From UBA5704 sp036264355 (GTDB lineage Bacteria > Acidobacteriota > Thermoanaerobaculia > Multivoradales > UBA5704): a DNA stretch of 52,292 nt. The notes under the pieces were generated by a model, which was not told the origin of the DNA, searched no databases, and saw only the letters and a list, made by a program, of their open reading frames with translations. Positions within the stretch are counted from its first letter, which is position 1. Each line of letters begins with the position of its first letter. Of this stretch, positions 45,601 through 51,600 are shown one piece after another. The position numbers and the translations under genes are program-made. The stretch spans positions 1 to 52,292 of the forward strand of contig DATARD010000376.1 of assembly GCA_036264355.1 (NCBI GenBank), read 5' to 3'.

Positions 45601-48600
45601 GGCCTGGCCTTCGGACAGGACGATTCAGGAGCTGTTTGCGCTCCAGGTGGCGGCCCACCCGCGGCGGGTCGCCTGGGCCTACAGAGGAGAGGAGCTGAGT
45701 TACCGGGAGCTTGCCGCCCGCTCGGACGCATTGGCCCGCTTCCTGCGGAGCCAGGGGATTGGAACCGGGGACCTGGTGGGCCTCTGCTCCGAGCGTTCGG
45801 GCGCGGTGCTGGTCTCGATGCTGGGTATCCTGAAGGCCGGTGCCGCCTACCTGCCGCTCGATCCTGGCTACCCGCCGGAGCGGTTGTCCTGGATGCTTGA
45901 CGACAGCGGCGCAAAGCTGGTGCTGACCCAGGAGAGCTTGGCGCCGCGGCTGCCGCCATCCAATGCGCAGGTGATCTGGCTTGACAAGCAGTGGGAGGAG
46001 ATCGCGGCTCGGAGGAGCGAGCCCCCCTTGCCCGGCGTGGACGGACGCCCGGAGCTTCCTGCGTATGTGATGTACACCTCGGGCTCGACGGGGCGGCCGA
46101 AGGGTGTGGTGGTGCCGCACCGCGCCGTGGTTCGCCTGGTGGCGGCGACCGACTATGTCGCGCTGGAGAGCTCCCGGCGGATCGCCCAGCTTTCAAGTCT
46201 GTCGTTCGATGCGGCGACGTTCGAGATCTGGGGAGCGCTGCTCAACGGGGCGACGCTCGTCGGTGTGCCGCAGGAGACGCTGCTGTCTCCGTCGGATCTT
46301 GCGGTGTTCCTGAAAACGGAGCGGATCCGCGTGCTGTTCCTGACGACGGCGCTGTTCAATCAGGTTGCCGAGCAGGCGCCCGGAGCTTTTTCCACCCTGG
46401 AGTCCTTGCTGTTCGGAGGGGAGGCGGTCGATCCGGGCGCGGTGCGCAAGGTGCTTGCGGACGGCGGGCTGGAGCGCCTGCTGCACGTGTACGGCCCGAC
46501 GGAGAACACCACCTTCAGCACCTGGTGCCGGGTCGGCGAGGTGGCGCCCGGAGCGGTGTCGGTGCCGATCGGCCGTCCGATCGCCAACTCCCGCGCCTAT
46601 GTGCTCGACGCCAGATTGCAGCCGGTCGCTCCGGGCGGCGTCGGCGAGTTGTACCTGGGCGGCGAGGGGCTGGCACTCGGATATTGGAGGCAGGCGGAGC
46701 TGACCGCGGAGCGGTTCGTGGCGAGCCCTGCGCTTCCGGGCGAGCGCTTGTACCGAACGGGAGACCTGGTGCGCCTGCTGCCAGATGGCAACCTCGAGTT
46801 CCGCGGCCGTAGCGACCAGCAGGTGAAGCTGCGTGGCTTCCGCATCGAGCCGGGGGAGATCGAGCAGGCGCTGACGGCGCTCGACGGGGTCACCGAGGCG
46901 GCGGTGGTGTTGCGGCCGGACCTTCCCGGGGGCCGTGGCCTGGTGGCCTATGTGGTGCGCCGTGAGGGCGCCGGCCAGTCGGCGAGGGCGCTGCGCAAGT
47001 CCCTGGAGGAGCGGTTGCCCGGCTACATGGTGCCCTCCGGCTTCGTCGAGCTCTCGTCCCTGCCGTTGACACCCAACGGCAAGCTGGACCGCCGGTGGCT
47101 CACGGAGCGGGCGCCGCTGCCGGAGGCCGGCCCTGCGGCCGGGGTGGCAGCGCGCACGCCGGTCGAGGAGATCCTGGCGTCGATCTGGTGCGAGGTGCTG
47201 GGGTTGAAGCGGGTGGGGGTGTACGACAGCTTCTTCGACCTGGGAGGCCACTCGCTGCTGGCGACGCGGGTGCTCTCGCAGCTCCGGACCGTGTTCGAGG
47301 TGGAGCTGAGTCTCCACGAGCTGTTCGAGGAGCCGACGGTGGCGGGTCTGGCATCGCGTGTCGAGGCGGCGATGCGCACCGGTTCAGGCCTGGGGGTGCC
47401 GCCGCTCAAGCGTGCACCGCGGGAGGCCCAGGATCCCGATCTGCCGCTGTCTTTCGCGCAGCAGCGGCTGTGGTTCATCGACCAGTTGGAAGGCGGCTCT
47501 CTCTACAATATGCCGTTTGCGCTGCGGATGAGCGGGGATCTGTCCGCCGCGCTGCTGTCGCGGGTGTTGGCCGAGGTGGTACGCCGGCACGAAGCTCTGC
47601 GGACGGTGTTTGCCGAGGCCGGAGGGCAGGCACGGCAGGTGATCCTGCCGCCGGTCGGCATGGACATCGCCCTGATGGACCTGACAGCCCTTGAGCCGGC
47701 GCTGCGGGAGCCGGTGGCGGAGAACCTGATGACGGCCGAGGCGCGCCGGCCGTTCGATCTGGCGCGAGGACCGCTGCTGCGGGCGGGGCTCTGGCGGTTG
47801 GGCGCAACGGAACACGTGCTGCTTTTTGTCCTCCACCACATCGTCGGCGACGGCTGGTCGCTGGGAGTGCTGGTGCGGGAGGTGACGGCTCTATATGCGG
47901 CGTTTGCCGCGGGCCAGCCGTCACCGCTCTCCGAGCTGCCGGTCCAGTACGCGGACTTCGCGGCCTGGCAGCGGAGCTGGCTCACCGGACGTGTGCTGGA
48001 CAGCGAGCTGCAGTATTGGCGCGATCGTCTTTCCGGCGCGCCGCCGGTGTTCGAGCTGCCGGTCGATCGGCCGCGCCCCGCGATGCAGAGCTTCCGCGGC
48101 GCGTTCCGTCCGCTGTCGCTGACACCGGAGCTCTCCGAGGCTCTCGCCACCCTCTCCCGCCGGGAGGGAGCGACTCTCTTCATGACGCTGGTAGCAGTTC
48201 TCAGCGTGCTGCTGTCGCGCTGGACTGGGCAAGCCGATTTCACGCTGGGCACGCCGGTGGCCGGCCGCCATCACCTGGAGATCGAGGGACTGATCGGGTT
48301 TTTCGTCAATACCCTGGTACTGCGCCCCGATCTGTCGGCCGCGCCGCGATTCACCGAGCTTGTGTCGCGGGTGCGCAGGGAGGCGCTCGCCGCGTATGCG
48401 CACCAGGATCTGCCGTTCGAAAAGCTGGTCGAAGATCTCGCGCCGGAGCGGAGCCTGGCCCACACGCCGCTGTTCCAGGTGATGGTCGCCTGGCAGAACG
48501 CGGCGACCGGCGCGCTCGCGCTGCCGGGTCTTCGGCTGGTTCCTTTGGACCGCCTGGACAAGGTCGCCAAATTCGATCTGAGCCTGTCGCTCTCCGAGGC

Positions 48601-51600
48601 CGGCGACAGGGTCAGGGGGATCGCCGGCTCACTCTCCTACGCGCGGGATCTTTTCGACGCCCCGACGATCGACCGGCTGGCCGCGGCCTTTTCGGTTCTC
48701 CTGGCGGCGGTGGCCGAGAATCCCACGCTTCCGGTCTCGCACCTGTCGCTCTTGGGGCCCGGCGAACGGCATCAGATAGTGGGCGAGTGGAACTCTACGA
48801 GCACGCGCTGGCCGTTCGGCAGCACGCTGCCGGAGCTTTTTGCCCGACAGGCGGTGGCCCATCCGCGGCGGCTCGCCTGGGAGTATGGTCAGGAGGAACT
48901 GGGCTACGAGGAGCTTGCCCTGCGCTCGGACGCGGTGGCCCGCTTCCTCCTCCGGCAGGGGGTGGGAGCCGGGGATGTGGTGGGACTTGGCTTCGAGCGT
49001 TCGGGCGCCCTGCTGGTGGCGATGCTGGGGATCTTGAAGGCCGGGGCTGCCTATCTGCCGCTCGATCCAAGCTACCCGCGCGAGCGGCTGTCGTGGATGC
49101 TCGAAGACAGCGGCGCGCCGCTGCTGCTCACCGTGGAGAGCTTGGCGCCCCGGCTGCCGTCGTCCCGGGCGCGGGTCGTCCGGCTCGACGCGCAATGGGA
49201 AGAGATCGAAGAGATCTCCGGTGAGGAAGAAGAGCCCGCTGCCGGCTGCGCAACGAGCCCGGCCGATCCTGCTTATGTGATCTATACCTCGGGCTCGACG
49301 GGCCGGCCGAAGGGTGTGGTGGTGCCGCACCGCGCCGTCGTGCGTCTGGTCCTGGCGACCGACTATGTCGATCTGAGCGACCTGGGCGGTCCGGGAGAAG
49401 CCGGACGGGTGGCGCAACTGTCGAACCTCTCGTTCGATGCGGTGATGTTCGAGATCTGGGGCGCGCTCCTCTCCGGTGCGACTCTGGTGGGGGTGCCCCA
49501 GGAGACGCTTCTGGTGCCGGCCGATCTGGCGGCCTTTCTGACCGCGGCGCGGATCCACGTCCTGTTTGTGACCACGGCGCTGTTCAATCAGGTGGCGCAA
49601 CAGGCGCCGGGAGCCTTCGCCACTCTCCACACGGTGCTGTTCGGCGGTGAGGCGGTCGATCCGGGAGCCGTACGCAAGGTCCTGGCGAGCGGCGGGCCGG
49701 AGCGTCTGCTGCATGTCTATGGACCGACGGAAAACACCACCTTCAGCACCTGGTACCGGGTTGAGGACGTGGCAGCAAATGCGGTGACGGTGCCGATCGG
49801 CCGGCCGATCGCCAATAGCCGGGCGTATGTGTTGGACGCGGGGTTGCAGCCGGTGGCTTTGGGCGGGATGGGCGAGCTGTACCTGGCCGGAGAGGGTCTG
49901 GCCCTGGGCTATTGGCGCCAGCCGGAGCGGACCGGGGAGCGGTTCCTGGAGAGCCCGGCGCTTCCAGGGGAGCGTCTGTATCGGACCGGGGACCGGGCGC
50001 GCCTGCTGCCGGACGGCAATCTCGAGTTCCGCGGCCGGGACGACCAGCAGGTCAAGCTACGCGGCTTCCGCATCGAGCTAGGGGAGATCGAGCTGGCGCT
50101 GACGGCGCTGGCGGAAGTTGCCGAAGCGGCGGTGGTGCTGCGGGACGACCTTCCCGGAGGCCGGGGCCTGGTGGCCTATCTGGTGGGCCGTGGCGGAGCC
50201 GGGCTGTCTGCGGGAGCGCTGCGGCAGTCGCTGGCGGACCAACTGCCCGCCTACATGGTGCCGGCCCTCTTCGTAGAGCTTGCGGCCCTGCCGTTGACGC
50301 CCAACGGCAAGGTGGACCGGCGGTGGCTCGCGGAGCGTGCTCCGGTGCCCGGCGGGGCTGACCTGCTGGCCGGAGGTGCGTCTCGGATCGCGCCGAGCAC
50401 CGCGGTCGAGGAGATCCTGGCGGGGATGTTCAGCTCGGTCCTGGGAATTGACCCTGTGGGAGCGGAAGTCGATTTCTTCGCGCTGGGAGGTCATTCGCTG
50501 CTGGCCACACAGTTGGTCTCGCGGGTGCGGACGGCCTTCGGGGTTGAGCTGCCGCTACGGGCGGTCTTCGAGCACCCGACGGTCGCCGGTCTGGCCCAGG
50601 AGGTCGAGAAGGCCTCGCGCCTGGGCGGCACAGCACCGCCGCCACTCGTTCGGGTCGATCGTCAAGCGGACCTGCCGCTTTCTTTTGCGCAGCAGCGGCT
50701 GTGGTTCATCGACCAGTTGGAAGGCGGCTCTCTCTACAACGTCCCGATCGCGTTGCGGGTCGAGGGCGAGCTGTCGGTCGCTGTGCTGTCGCGGACGTTC
50801 GAGGAGGTGGTGCGCCGACATGAGGTTCTGCGGACGGTGTTTCCCGGCGCAGGCGGCCGGGCGCGGCAGGTGATTTTGCCGCCGGCCGTCCTGGCGGTTC
50901 CCCTGGTAGACCTGACGGGCCTTGCTCCGGCGTTGCGCCAGCCGGTGGCGGAGGGCCTGGTGACGGAGGAGGCGGGCCGGCCGTTCGATCTGGCACGGGG
51001 GCCGCTCTTGCGGGTGAATCTCTGGCGTCTGGGCGAAACGGAGCACGTGCTGCTCCTCTCCCTGCACCACATCGTGAGCGACGGCTGGTCGCTGGGAGTG
51101 CTGGTCCGGGAGGTGACGGCTCTCTATGCAGCGCTTGCCGGGGGGCAGCCGTCGCCTCTTTCCGAGCTGCCGGTGCAGTACGCGGACTTTGCGGGCTGGC
51201 AGCGGAGCTGGCTCTCCGGGGAGGTGCTGGCGGCGGAGCTGGAGCACTGGCGGCAGCGGCTCGCCGGCGCGCCGCCGGTGCTCGAGCTGCCACTCGACCG
51301 GCCGCGTACGGCCCTGCAGAGCCACCGCGGCGCGGCCATCGACCTGAAGCTGCCTGCGTCGCTCGCGGCGGACCTCCTGGCGCTGTCGCGCCGCCAGGGC
51401 GTGACTCTCTTCATGACGCTGCTTGCCGCCTACGAGGCGCTGCTGTCGCGGATCGGTGGCCAGAGCGACGTCAGTGTCGGCACGCCAATCGCCGGACGCA
51501 ACCGCGTCGAGACGGAGGAGCTGATCGGCTTTTTCGTCAACACCCTGGTGCTGCGCGCCGATCTCGCCGCTGCGGCGAGCTTTACCGAGCTCCTGGCACA